Source: Endothia cerciana | Taxonomy: Eukaryota; Ascomycota; Sordariomycetes; Diaporthales; Cryphonectriaceae | NCBI GenBank assembly: GCA_026119935.1 | Contig: JALRMH010000003.1 | Location: forward strand, 1,023,526 to 1,087,525 | DNA: 64,000 nucleotides | Reading direction: 5' to 3' | In this document: positions 35,413-45,613 of the stretch, piece after piece | Layout: each line of letters opens with the position of its first letter | Numbering within the stretch: the first letter of the stretch is position 1 | Position numbers and translations under genes: made by a program | The notes under the pieces: model-generated | Databases searched by the model: none | What the model saw: only the letters and a program-made list of their open reading frames with translations | What the model was told of the DNA's origin: nothing

Positions 35413-35898
35413 TCAGTCATGCCCCATCACCCTCACGTCACCCTCCGTCCAGGTAGCTTTCATCTTGAATTCCGTAATCTTCCACAGCCCACTTGTATCG
35501 TCTTTGATAAGGTCCATGTAGTACGTGCCACCTGTCACAAACCGGTTGGCGCCGGGCTCCTTTCCAGTTCCGAAGGGATAGTGGTGGGCGGTATATAGAG
35601 CTGAGATAGATGCCGTAGACCCGTTGTCAGCGATATTAACGCGCATGTTGCTGACATGGTGGGTCGTGTCGAGCTTGCTGATAACAGGATCGAAAGTCTC
35701 GTCGTGAATGGCTTTCAGGCCATCCAGATCTCTGCGGTTCAGTGACCATTTGGCGTCTTGGGTGAAGGCTGAATCAAAGAGCTCATGGTCGTTTGTGTCC
35801 ATACCGAACATGAAGCGGTAGAGGGCATCGACAACGGCATCACGGCCAGCCAGAGGGGGGTTCAGGACAGCTGGAAGCCCTGGGACAAATTGTGCCAT
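35413..35898 (-). CDS. SnoaL-like (NTF2-fold) protein
   Basis: Intronless, 161 aa. The pattern DAVVDALYRFMFGMDTNDHE, FDSAFTQDAKWSLNRRD, TTHHVSNMRVNIADNGSTA and LYTAHHYPFG, followed by TYYMDLIKDDTSGLWKITEF, is typical of SnoaL-like_4 proteins: a helix, then a curved sheet with His in the THHVSN strand and a DxxGxWKI closing strand. Members act as small cyclases, isomerases or dehydratases in secondary metabolism or have no known role. The gene appears intact; MAQFVPGLPAV is the only reasonable start. Its position next to an O-methyltransferase, MFS transporter and P450 remnant suggests specialised metabolism, which is inference. Confidence 0.85.
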   Translation of the reverse strand: MAQFVPGLPAVLNPPLAGRDAVVDALYRFMFGMDTNDHELFDSAFTQDAKWSLNRRDLDGLKAIHDETFDPVISKLDTTHHVSNMRVNIADNGSTASISALYTAHHYPFGTGKEPGANRFVTGGTYYMDLIKDDTSGLWKITEFKMKATWTEGDVRVMGHD

Positions 35899-37261
35899 GG
35901 TGAAATATAAGAGTGAATGATGATGTTAATGCCGGGCTTCGTGTCAAGACTTTCTCAGCTTTTGAACAAGAGAAGGTCAAGACTGGCCTTAACAGCCATT
36001 ATAAGAGCATCTCGATTTGGAACGACGACACAGGTAAGGTAGTCGGGGGTTGATCTGTCTTTGGGGGTTCCATTAGGTACCCGGGCGCCGTCGGGGCTTC
36101 AGCGTAGCTCAGTTACCATCGGGTTTCAATCAAGTCAGACAGCATAAGCGATGATGGGATTGAGACTGCTACTAGTCAGCTATGGGGAAAAGATCGATCC
36201 TGCAAGTCTTAGCCTGGACGGGCTGCTACGGAAGGCTATTGGCCGTGAGGATGTTGGGTGCGAGATCATTCGAGTGCACCAATGGCGACGAAGTCAGAGT
36301 ATTCTAGCTACATACACTTAATTTGGGCCTAGTCGGGAGCCTTGCATGTAAACTGTTATCCCGAGGCAGCGGCCTTTACGCAACGGTCCTGATAGTTCTA
36401 TACATGCCGCCGAGACCAGAACGAGTTTGACTAGCCAGGATGCAGCACTTCCGGGCACTTGAGCGGTTCACGGCAGGGATGTCGGAAACTTGGTTCCCCG
36501 GACCGGTCAGAATCCGTCTACCGTATATCGTTCTACTGTATTCTGGTGTGCATCTTTCCCTCTTCTACACATCTGGAACCACGAACCTGTTCTCTACTCG
36601 GCACGCCCCGGGCGGCGCCTTGCAAGAGAGCTCGAGGCGATGGGCGAGATAAATGGAAGAGGAAGCCGGCAGGGCTGAGGACGCTCGGGGCGAGGAACAT
36701 CCTGTACTGTCCCGTTCTGTTCTATCTTGTCTTCTAAGGTTGTCTCATACTGTATTGTACATCCTCTGTTCGAAACATTACCAGAGAAGCCAGTTAACCG
36801 CGATGGAATCGCCTGTATCGCCGACGCCGACTCTTGCCTCTGGCTCGCCCACAGTGTCGTGGTCTTCCGGCTGTAGCTCTGCTCGTCGACGAGGATAAGA
36901 ATACAGACGCGGAATCGGCGGCCCTTGCGTCTGCTATACTGGCTAGGCAGAATATGACTCGCCAACGACCTGCCGATCCAACTCATCAATGGGGAGTTGG
37001 TGGAGCCGTGATTATGATCAGCGGGCACGCCGCTTTCTTGTGCCCAAGTTCAGAACCTTAGCAGGCCTGGGCTAGAGTGCTATTAGACAGTGACGCCTCT
37101 TTGGCGAAAAGCTGCTTATCCAATACAAAGTACTATAGTATGTAGTATTGAGGAGCGAAATACATTAGGCAAAAGGATTAGATTTGTACTTGTACCCTAA
37201 TAGGATCAGATCCGATTGATTTCCTGGTTCTTGTATCCCGTTATCCGGTTCCTAATTCCCA
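35899..37261. other. Spacer upstream of the composite repeat
   Basis: No supported gene. The open frames at 36.4-37.0 kb are short, overlapping and without domains. Confidence 0.4.
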
Positions 37262-37430
37262 GCTCTGTCTTTCGGTACTTCAACCTCGTCCTCCGTCTCT
37301 GCACTCCGTAAATGCCCTCTATTTCTTGACTTTTCTTGATAATTTCCAGAATTCTAGACACTGGAAAAAGCAGCATAAGGTTATAACCTAACTCTGGGAG
37401 TCGTCCTGCGTTCGATTCCCAGTGTGTCCA
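37262..37430 (+). repeat. Composite repeat ending in a tRNA-Ala 3' half (copy A)
   Basis: The last ~40 bases (AACTCTGGGAG through GTTCGATTCCCAGTGTGTCCA) match the 3' half of the tRNA-Ala gene at 29 kb, including anticodon-stem strand, T-arm, acceptor strand and a following T-run. The preceding ~130 bases resemble copy B at 45.6 kb, e.g. GTCCTCCGTCT followed by ...CTCTATTTC, but not the DNA upstream of the intact tRNA. The 5' half of the tRNA is absent, so this is not a functional tRNA gene. Confidence 0.7.
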
Positions 37431-37483
37431 TTTTTAGCTGTTTCTTAGGGCCGTTATCCCCGTTTTCTGTTTTCTGTTTCCTA

Positions 37484-37491
37484 TTCGCGGC
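37484..37491 (+). repeat. hAT target-site duplication, left
   Basis: TTCGCGGC directly before the left terminal inverted repeat; identical to 41316-41323. Confidence 0.92.
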
Positions 37492-40400
37492 CAGCGTTCC
37501 GCGCAAGTCAAGGGGATTCAAGTCGCTTGATAAGTGAAGTTGACGGTTTCGAGGTACCCTTTAAACTAAATAAGCGGCCTTTTCAAGCAAGCGGCTTGCA
37601 AGTGAACAAGTAAGTTGTCGTCCTCCCATTGTGGATCCTCATAGGCTCAGTTTGAATCCATCGTGGCCCACTCTGGATGTAACCTCGCCGGTATTTTTGG
37701 TGTTTTAACCTAGGCTTTTGCTCCTTCGGCCTGTATTTCTGTATTTAGCTATTCTTCCGGTGGTAGGCAGGCTTTTCTGTTACTGCTCTAGCACTCTCGC
37801 GTTTATTAGGCATCCTCGCGTCTGGCATCCTCGCGTCTGGCATCCTCGCACTCTTCTATCATCGCTTTTCTTTCTATACTATGGCTGATAGCAATGTATT
37901 TAAGCAGCTAAGCTATTCCTCGAGATATACTTCTATCCAGAAGCAGATCGAGGCTTACGATGCTACAGCACAGTTCTCTCTTAGTACCCTCAAAGACTTC
38001 TTACACATCAAGCTTCTTGGACGACCTTACCCCTTTGCTCCGGCTCGGTGGATGCTAGTACTATCAGCTAAAAGAAAGCGCTAGGGGTCTGATTTTTAGC
38101 ATTTTGGCGAAAAGCTCCTCGAGATCATCGTCAAGGCTGACGGTATATGCAAAATTGCAGCAGATTAGTAGTACTGTCGCCTCTGTGATCAAAATAATCG
38201 GCAGACCCTATATACGATGCGCAGCACGACCTCGGCGAGCACATCGGCAGCCCTGAAGCATCTCGAAGGTCGCGATAATAAGGGCTACAACCTCGGCAAG
38301 CTGAAGCAGCTCGTGGCAGAGGCAGAGAAAGAGGAGGTCAGCCTAGAGGAGCTTGGCCGGCGAAAGCGGCGAAGAATAAACCATCAGGGCTTTTTCAACA
38401 GCGGCAGTCAATACACGGCCTCTTCTTGCGCCTCGAGCGACTCTGCTAATGCCCCGACTCGCGCGGTTATTGATCTCATGAAAAAGGCTATAACAGAACT
38501 CGTTGCTTACTGCGATATATCTCCTTCGACCCTCGAATCGCCTCAGTTCCACCAGTTGTTGATGATCTGGAATGTCGCTCTGACAGAGCACTTTTTCCCT
38601 CGGAGTGATAGCACAACAATGAGGTTCCTGTTCGAGGCTTTTCACGAGAACTTAGCTAGTCTTCGGCTCCAACTTGAGCGCGATGCTATCTCAAAAATCC
38701 ATCTATCTGCTGATGTTGGTAGGTCACAATCGTTAGAAGCAGATCTGCAGTTGGTACAGGTCGTTGATTCAGGTGGTTGTTGTTGTTAGAAGGAAGGAAG
38801 CTATCCAGGCCAGCCTGCCTGGGCTGGGTCTAAATACAGGCTGTGGGTTTGGCATCAGCCTGACCGGGCCGATGCCCGGGCCGATACGGCCCGCCAGCTA
38901 AATCCCTTCAACTCCTCACACCTATCAATCCACAGCTGATCTCTAGACCTCGCCTAACCAAAAAGGCATTTTAGCAGTGGTTGCGCATTTCGTTGATGGC
39001 AATGCTAAGCTGCGAACTCGCCTTATAGCAGTGAGGATTGTCAATGGCCAGCATACTAGCGAAAACCTTCAATAGCATCTCCATCAGGTTATTATAGCTT
39101 TTCAGCTCGAGGAGCGGCTGGGCTGGCTTACCTTTAATAATAACAGCACGAACGACAAGGCAACAAGGCTTCTTTTCTGTAAGATGTACGGTTTCAATCA
39201 TCATAAGGCTGAGAATCTACGGATTAAACGGCGCTGCTGTTGCTAGGGGTATATTATCAACCTGATTATTAAAGGCTTTCTGTCTAGCAATGCTAAGCAG
39301 ACGCTCGAGGCTGAAGATGGCGATGCTAATAAGGTAAGTTGAGCTGTTCTATATCTTTCTAGCTTATTGCTGGTATATTAGATAGGAACTCGAGCAACAG
39401 AGAAATCAGCACGATTAATAGCAACAAGAGGGACCTATACGCCGTGCCTATCTTATTATAGTCTTTCTTAAGGCAAGTGTACAGCGGATTCAGGATTTCG
39501 AGAAGATCGTACAGAACCCGTTGTTCTGCCTAGAGGACCGAGATTGTGAGGATGCTATAGCTTTTCTAGCAGAGGCCCTCCCTCAGCCAACAGCACAAGA
39601 TCTCACGATGGCACCGCCACTGCTTCCTACAGACCTAATAGACGAGCAGATAGGCGATATATCTGCCTTGCGCCCAGCCCTAGCCTAGGAGACACGATAG
39701 AACTCAACAGAAGCTGAAATTTCGCGGCTGATAAGGCTGAAGAGACCAATTGGCTTCTAGGTCGAGGAACAGGTTCGAAGCGGTGCTAAGATCCAGCCTT
39801 TAAGTGAGCAGGACTAGCGAGTGCTCGAAGTAATTCGAGATCTTTTGCAGCCATTCCTATGGCATACAAAACACTACGAGGGGAATGCTGTGGCTATTCA
39901 CGATGTACTCAGTTCTCTATAGGATCTCGAGAAGCATTTGCGCTCTTTTTAGGAGAGATTCGGAGGCAAGAAAACATATCTCGAGGAGGATATACTTGAC
40001 GAGATTACTGTTCTGCCAGATGCAGAGAAATCAGCCCTCTAGCAGCCCTTATCGTGATATCAGGCCTTTTCGAAATCCTCCCCTCGACCCTCCCCTCGAC
40101 CCTCCCCTCGACCCTCCCCTCGACCCTCCCCTCGACCCTCTCCTCGACTGTCTCCTTGGCCCTCCCCTCGGCCTCTCTCTCGATCGTCCTCTCGGCTCTC
40201 CTCTCGGCCCTCCTCTTGCTGTCGAGCTTCACAGTCATCAGATAAATCTCCTAGCACTCTAGTGCAGAAACAATCAGATGCTGAGATATATCCGGAGGAA
40301 TATGGGCTCGAGGGTGCTAAGTTCCTAAGGGAGTCAGTAGCCTATGTATTGGCAGTCCTCAAGCGATATAAGGGCAAGCTTCGCGAATGCCCTGTATATT

Positions 40401-41315
40401 TTGCTGCTGCTGTTTTGCATCTGAAATATCGTCTAGACGGTATTCGTATAGCAGCGCCAGCTATTGCTGATGATGTTAAGCGAGAGTTCAAGGCCTTTTA
40501 TCAGAAATATTAGGTATACAAGGAACTAGCCTCTTCATCATCAACACTAAGCCTGCAGGAAGATCAACAATACGATAAGCCAAAAAAGCAGTGGAGAACC
40601 TCGTTCAGAGCGTAGCCGAAGCCAAAACACCAAAAGCTACTATCAGAACTAGAGAGATACTTTCAGCTAAAAGAGGAGGATGAGGATGATGGGGACTTCG
40701 ATCCTCTAGCCTGGTGGGCAGCTTGTAAGGCTGAGTTTCCAGCTCTTTCGCAAATGGCCTTCGATATCCTGTCTATCCCGGCGATGTCCTCTGAATGCGA
40801 GAGGGTCTTCAGCCAAGGAAAGCTCACGATGTCCTCGCAGAGGCGGAGAATGAAAAGCAGCACTCTCGAGCTGCTTTTGTGCCTTAGGATTGGCTGAAAA
40901 ATGGATATATGGCTGGGCCAGCGGCAGAGGTGAGGAGGAAAGGGATTGCCTAGCAGCCGTCTGGCAAAAAAAGGCATTCAAGGGATTTAGAAATACGCTT
41001 TTCTCATCAATCGAGCGAGGGCCTTGCTACGAAATCAGAGCGTAACAGGGCTACGATTGCTCATCATTATCCATATACCGACTGGACCACGCGCACGGGT
41101 CTTTGTTACTATCACCACATCTCGAGCTGTACATATACGCAAGGCTGAAAGGCTGAGCGCATCGTGCCTTCCTGACTGGGAAAGATTACCAAGCGAACAA
41201 GCAGTTCAAGTGGTTCAATTGGGCGAGGTACTATAAGACAAGCAAGTGGGCAAAATTACTAGCAATTGAAGTGCTGGCTTACCACTCGACTTGACTTGAC
41301 TTGCGCGGAACGCTG
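37492..41315 (+). mobile_element. Complete-length hAT transposon with RIP-mutated transposase
   Basis: 3,824 bp bounded by 21-bp perfect terminal inverted repeats beginning CAGCGTTCCGCGCAAGTCAA at both ends and flanked by the 8-bp duplication TTCGCGGC, the standard hAT signature. The plus strand holds a broken transposase: a BED-finger-like CRLCDQNN...TLYT (about 38170-38220); QLLMIWNVALTEHFFPRSDS and DAISKIHLSADV (38,540-38,715); ILAVVAHFVDGNAKLRTRLI (about 38,970-39,030); GYIINLIIKGFLSSNAKQ (about 39,249-39,303); and the dimerisation end WWAACKAEFPALSQMAFDIL followed by SIPAMSSECERVFSQGK (40,710-40,830). Many TAG stops interrupt it where Trp or Gln is expected (ENLQ-TAG-HLHQ, IGF-TAG-VEEQ, SEQD-TAG-RVLE), i.e. 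CAG to TAG and TGG to TAG, the RIP pattern on both strands. The ends are intact, so it could be moved only by a transposase made elsewhere. Confidence 0.93.
40078..40150. repeat. 12-bp minisatellite inside the hAT element
   Basis: About six near-perfect units of CCTCCCCTCGAC, followed by further degenerate copies to about 40,210. It interrupts the transposase between its catalytic core and C-terminal domain. Confidence 0.9.
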
Positions 41316-41323
41316 TTCGCGGC
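41316..41323 (+). repeat. hAT target-site duplication, right
   Basis: TTCGCGGC directly after the right terminal inverted repeat; identical to 37484-37491. Confidence 0.92.
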
Positions 41324-41889
41324 ATTTCTCCCGCCGTCCCTTTCTCCGTTTTCTAGACCGATATTCCTTTTTTCCCTGTTCTTTAGTACCTCTACATTGA
41401 TTAAATCTGCATCACTCCCTGCATGAGAAAAAGAATTAATAAAAATGGTCGATATAAGTATGATAGGGCTTGAGACGGTAGCCCTTGACACTTGACTGCG
41501 GATTTGTTCTTTCAGGAAAGAATCAAGCACTGCCATCCATATGTTCCACAGGCGGAAGTTCGTTCGTTAGCCACAATGCTGTGAAATGCCCAAGTGCGGT
41601 ATGCCACACATATTCCAAGTCCTCCAAAGACGAGGGTTATGTGGAAGTGCCAGTAGGGTCTTCAGTAAGGTGTGTACAGTTGTGTGATTTCTCTCAATCT
41701 AGCTAGCAAAGCTCCCATGGTTATATAACCGTGGCAGGGGAAAGGAGCAGCCGTAGCTGCAGGAAGAGGGGGAGTGAATATCCTGCTGCCAGTCGCTATA
41801 TCACGTGACCCCCCTCGTCGCTGCCACAGACTGCTCCAAGGCCCCGTTCCAAAATGTAGGATAGAATCCTGACCAGAACATTATCAACA
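41324..41889. other. Spacer holding degraded 3' end of the UbiA gene
   Basis: On the minus strand directly after the UbiA stop, MFWSGFYPTFWNGA and then, in another frame, GPWSSLW are readable between about 41,890 and 41,820. These match the usual continuation of fungal UbiA proteins. The remainder shows nothing. Confidence 0.4.
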
Positions 41890-42711
41890 CTACTCTGACC
41901 CAACAGATATCCCGTCGCTTAACGCAAGAGGTAACTTCTTGCGATGTCTCGAGCGATCACCATCTTGACCCGCCATATCTTGCATCTGGACAGTTGTGAA
42001 AACCACGGCGGCACTGACGCCAAACCACTTGACCGTATGTCTGTCTTCGGTGTATCGCAGAGATCTTCCAAGCATAAATTCCAGCGCTCCAGAGGTAAAG
42101 CAGCAAAACCCAAGAGCATTAATGGCGTTGCGACTAATACAGGTCCTTGCGCCGAGATCGAGGTCACTATAGGCAAGTCCTAGGAGGATAAGCGCGAGGC
42201 TTTGCTTGATACCTCCAAGGAAAGAGCTGGAACATAAAGCCGAAGGATACGGGTAATTCACAAGATTCTTCGCTTCTGTAGGCGTCATCCTGCCGGAAGG
42301 CATCGTCCGCCATGGCTTGTTAAGCTTAGCCTCGAGAATGGCCGCGGCTTGACGTTGATTATCTATATTGAAGGGGAGCGAAATGTTCCAGACCCAAAGG
42401 CAATCCTGAACAGCTGAAGGAGTGATTTTAGTCCAAGCGAAATAAATCTCCCGATGGTTTGAGCGGTGGAAAGTGAGGAGCGCCAGGCTGTTGAGTATCC
42501 TGAAGAGCGTCGAGGGAACTATGGTTGTCTCGAGGTCGCTGCGTGTGAAAAGCCATACTGAGTAAGCATGGAAGAGGTATGACCTTGTACAGCCTGAGAT
42601 GCTTTCTTGACGAAAGAGCTAATAGAATGGAGCAAAGTTAGCTATTTTGTGCACTTGGTTTCCATTAGGTCCAGTAAGATGACATACTGGTACATTTTGC
42701 TCAAGAGCCAT
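41890..42711 (-). pseudogene. UbiA-type membrane prenyltransferase, 3' end disrupted
   Basis: Exon 1 is 42711-42688 (MALEQNVP) and exon 2 is 42618-41890; a 69-nt intron (42619-42687) has a classical GTATGT donor, a GCTAAC branch site and acceptor TATTAG, and joins the exons in frame. The 250-aa product has SYLFHAYSVWLFTRSDLETT, WVWNISLPFNIDNQRQ (the first, Asp-poor active-site motif of fungal UbiA-like proteins, residues ~85-98), LNKPWRTMPSGRMTPTEAK, and TVQMQDMAGQDGDRSRHRK (second, Asp-rich motif, residues ~217-235) followed by LPLALSDG. Several hydrophobic helices lie between. The family usually runs to about 300 aa; here the frame stops right after SDGIS, while the expected tail (FWSGFYPTFW, GPWSSL) continues in other frames. 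At least two small indels therefore broke the last helices. Members act in terpenoid, meroterpenoid or quinone-like biosynthesis. Confidence 0.75.
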
Positions 42712-43415
42712 GTTTTCGGATGTCTGTATGACGAATTTTCAATGCTATGGCTTAATTTTGGCACGCTTCTTGTTGCCAACTTGTATCTTCTCCCATGTTT
42801 TTATGTAAATGTGAGCAATGTTGTCCATCCTCTCGCCGAGCATCGCAGAAGCCTGTTCGTTGGCTTTAGGAAACTCACCCTGGACATAACTGCTTTCACG
42901 AGCATATTATGCATTTAAACATCACCGTAATACTTTGTACCCCTAGCCCAATGCCATCTGCCTGCATTCATAATCAACCATCTGTGCGACTTGACGGTCG
43001 CTGAGACATTCTTTGTTGGACTCCAAACTCAGAAAACAGGAATTAGACCTCAACGCTTGCAGCTACGGTGGTTTGCATTGGTGCAGCAGCCGTTCCATCT
43101 ATCATTTCCGTCCACAGCTCCCGAGGCTACTCATGTGAAGAGCAACGCTCGACTACAGTTATATCGCGGCTGTAAGTAAGTAAAAAGTTTGGGATTTGCG
43201 TGTTGATCACCACTGAAAGACCGATCGTCGGGCAGTGCATTCACTCTTTTCTGATTTGAGAGACCAGTTCACTGCCTCGTCTGGAGAATTGGAGCTACGG
43301 TTTTAAAGCCGGTCATAATCAGATTGTAGGCTCCCATGAGATGGCACTGGCGAGGGTCCAGTGATTGCAGACATCAAACGATAAGATAGTTGGATCATGT
43401 CAGCCTGCTCAGATG
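42712..43415. other. Spacer upstream of the UbiA gene
   Basis: A+T-richer DNA with no supported gene; it should include the UbiA promoter. Confidence 0.4.
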
Positions 43416-44067
43416 TTAGCCTTCCGCCTGCATATCGCCGAGGCTAATGAAAGGCACAGCACACATGTGCCTGTTCTCGGTTAATAGAGCAGGCCCCGAG
43501 TTAGCAGCCTGGGCGTCAGTCCCAAAGAAATGCCAGTCCGCCGGTAATACAGTCAGCACTTGATCTGTGGTCTTTACGAAGCCAATTCGAGAGCTAATGC
43601 TCCCTCCCTCCAGATCAGAAATAGTCGCGCCTCTATTTGTGAAAAACTTGCACACAATGCACATACTATCGATTTCGCCCCGGAGTGGGCTGATTCTCAC
43701 TGCGTCTACTGCGGACCACGAGACGCTGGCAGGCATCAGCACCGGGAGTGGCAACAGAGAAAGCATGCATAAACGACCTACAGATGATGACCGTTGGCGG
43801 GAAGGTCATGAGACTTTGGAACCGAGGTGAGTCCGAACTGCCCTACACTGCAGGCAGTCAGCCCTCTCAAATTGGCATTCATCTCGTATTGTATGAACTC
43901 TGCATCTGCAGAGTGAGTCACAGGCGCAATTATCGTGAGTGCTTCCTGCAAAGCTCCTGAAAGAGAAATACCGTGACATTCATCCCCGTTTCGAGATGGT
44001 ATCTGGTTCAGCAGCGCGACGAAAAGCGCCACAATGCATTTATAGTCTTAACAAGTATATAAACCGC
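43416..44067 (-). CDS. Possible small secreted protein gene, uncertain
   Basis: Two minus-strand frames could be exons of one gene. The first reads CIVALFVALLNQIPSRNGDE, CHGISLSGALQEALTIIAPV and ANLRGLTACS, and is followed by a plausible 69-nt intron (43788-43856, GTAGGG...CTGTAG). The second reads MLSLLPLPVLMPASVSWSAV, EIDSMCIVCKFFTNRGATIS and PADWHFFGTDAQAANSGPAL, ending HMCAVPFISLGDMQAEG. The N-terminal hydrophobic stretch and six Cys suggest a secreted protein. An ATG (44067-44065) giving MAVYILVKTI lies upstream, but in a frame one base off, so the start is unresolved or broken. I recognise no family. It lies head to head with the LysM gene. Chance open frames are the alternative. Confidence 0.25.
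44056..44063 (+). promoter_or_regulatory. TATA box candidate of the LysM gene
   Basis: TATATAAA lies 141 bases before the chosen LysM start codon, a reasonable distance for a fungal promoter with a ~100-nt leader. Confidence 0.4.
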
Positions 44068-44203
44068 CATCTTCGTCCTAATCTGCAGCGCTAGACCTGT
44101 CTCTTCATCCTCTGAACAGCAGCCCTTGTTTTGCTCAAGACGTACTCAAGAAAAACATCGCTACACTCTTTCCCATCTCCGTCTCGCGCTGGTCTTGTTC
44201 AAT

Positions 44204-44728
44204 ATGCTCTCCACCAACTCGATCATGGGACTTCAAGTCCTAGCCATCTCGAGCCTCTTTGCTACTATCATGGCCCAGAGCACCACCTCCACGACCACCG
44301 CAGTCACCACCATTGTCACTCCGACGCCTACACAGCCGGAGATGGTCGACAACTGCGAGAGCTTCTACCTCGTGCAGACCAATGACACATGTGATAACGT
44401 TGCGACCAAGTTCGACCTCGATTTTGACAATATCTACGACTGGAATCCTTCCGTCGGGGAGCTGTGCCCGGACATGATCCTTGGCGACTGGGTCTGCGTA
44501 GGCACAGTTGGGTTCGCCCCAACACCCACGCCCACCCCCATCTACTCCGACACAGTAGTGGGATGCTATACATTCTACCATGTGCAGACCGATGACACCT
44601 GCTCGAAGATTGCTGCCGAAACGGACATTACTCTGGATCAGTTCTATGAGTGGAATCCGAGTGTTGGCGGCGTAACTTATGACTGCGACGCTCTGGCTTT
44701 GGATCACTGGGTTTGTGTAGGTGCTTAA
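44204..44728 (+). CDS. Secreted protein with two LysM domains
   Basis: Intronless, 174 aa. It starts MLSTNSIMGLQVLAISSLFA with a signal peptide that ends at about TIMAQS, then a Thr/Pro linker. LysM 1 is DNCESFYLVQTNDTCDNVAT ... IYDWNPSVG; LysM 2 is GCYTFYHVQTDDTCSKIAAE ... FYEWNPSVGG, each ended by a Cys-x(n)-DxWVCVG element. The two are joined by a repeated TPTP linker. This is the layout of fungal LysM effectors and related chitin-binding secreted proteins, which bind chitin oligomers at the cell wall or sequester them from plant immune receptors. Two-domain proteins of this size without a catalytic domain are common. Two Met codons (44204, 44225) could start it; both keep the signal peptide. 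No defect is seen. Confidence 0.9.
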   Translation: MLSTNSIMGLQVLAISSLFATIMAQSTTSTTTAVTTIVTPTPTQPEMVDNCESFYLVQTNDTCDNVATKFDLDFDNIYDWNPSVGELCPDMILGDWVCVGTVGFAPTPTPTPIYSDTVVGCYTFYHVQTDDTCSKIAAETDITLDQFYEWNPSVGGVTYDCDALALDHWVCVGA

Positions 44729-45613
44729 GAGGCTCGCGGTGGCTCTCAGCGGCAATACTCAAGGATATCACCCCAATGGCACGGGAGGGATGATTTGGAT
44801 CATGGCAGAGCTGATACTGAAAGATTGCAATGTTCCTTCTTACTCCCCCATACATACCAGCTTGGAAAGGAATGCCTTATTATGAGTGAGCTCATTCGAA
44901 ATGAGATTGCCATGTCAACGTACTTTTCCTCTCTTCTTGGTCCAGGCTAGTTGAAACACTTATGCATAAGTAGCAGAAGGGCGAGCTGTAATAGCACGAG
45001 AATCTGCTCACACAATGAACTACAGTCAGAATCGTCACCAAGTTGGTGCTCTCTGATTTCTCTCGCTCCCATCGATTTCAACAAAGGCGTGCCATCTCGT
45101 GAGTTTATTCCATCCTCAGAAAACATATCCCGCTCACGTCCTCTCCTCAGTTCCTCACGGAGATCACTCTCCGCAGTTGCTGTAGCCAGTCGTCGATGGA
45201 GTTCAAACGGCTAGTATGATGCATCCTCTCGTAATCCCTAGGATCGACATCATCCTCGTGGTCTAAATCGCTCTCATCGTTGTCGCACTATTTGACTCTA
45301 AGAGCCTCTGCATTGACCCGCTCATCGTCTTCTAGGTCGTTCCCATTAATCGCCTGTTCCAGAATACCTCAGGCCTGGAAGAATCCTGTCTTCCTGCAAT
45401 TCCGATAGAGTATCCTCGAGAATCTGCAGCAAAACTGACTCTTCATGTTATATTTCCTAATGTTATTACATGTATAATCGACGAATCATATGGTTAAGAT
45501 ACTTGAAAGTTGAGTGGTCCTTCTTATCTGCTATCAAGCTGCGAAGATATTGCTATAGAGCACCTTATACTCTTCCACTTCACTTGTGATCCCACGCCCT
45601 AACACGTTGCCCC
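44729..45613. other. Spacer with a degraded coding relic
   Basis: Between about 45,170 and 45,370 the minus strand reads DDERVNAEALRVK, TAG, CDNDESDLDHEDDVDPRDYE and NSIDDWLQQLRRVI, followed by many stops. It looks like a decayed coding region, possibly from a repeat, but I cannot name the family. Confidence 0.3.

Noticed and set aside
37390..37430. Second functional tRNA gene
   Set aside because: Only the 3' half is present; no acceptor 5' strand or D-arm can be found upstream.
40078..40210. CRISPR-like tandem array
   Set aside because: Units are directly adjacent with no spacers and the host is a fungus; it is a minisatellite.
40005..40257. Frames with RVEGRVEGRVEG or GRGEGRGEG repeats
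   Set aside because: Products of the 12-bp minisatellite inside the hAT element read in other frames.
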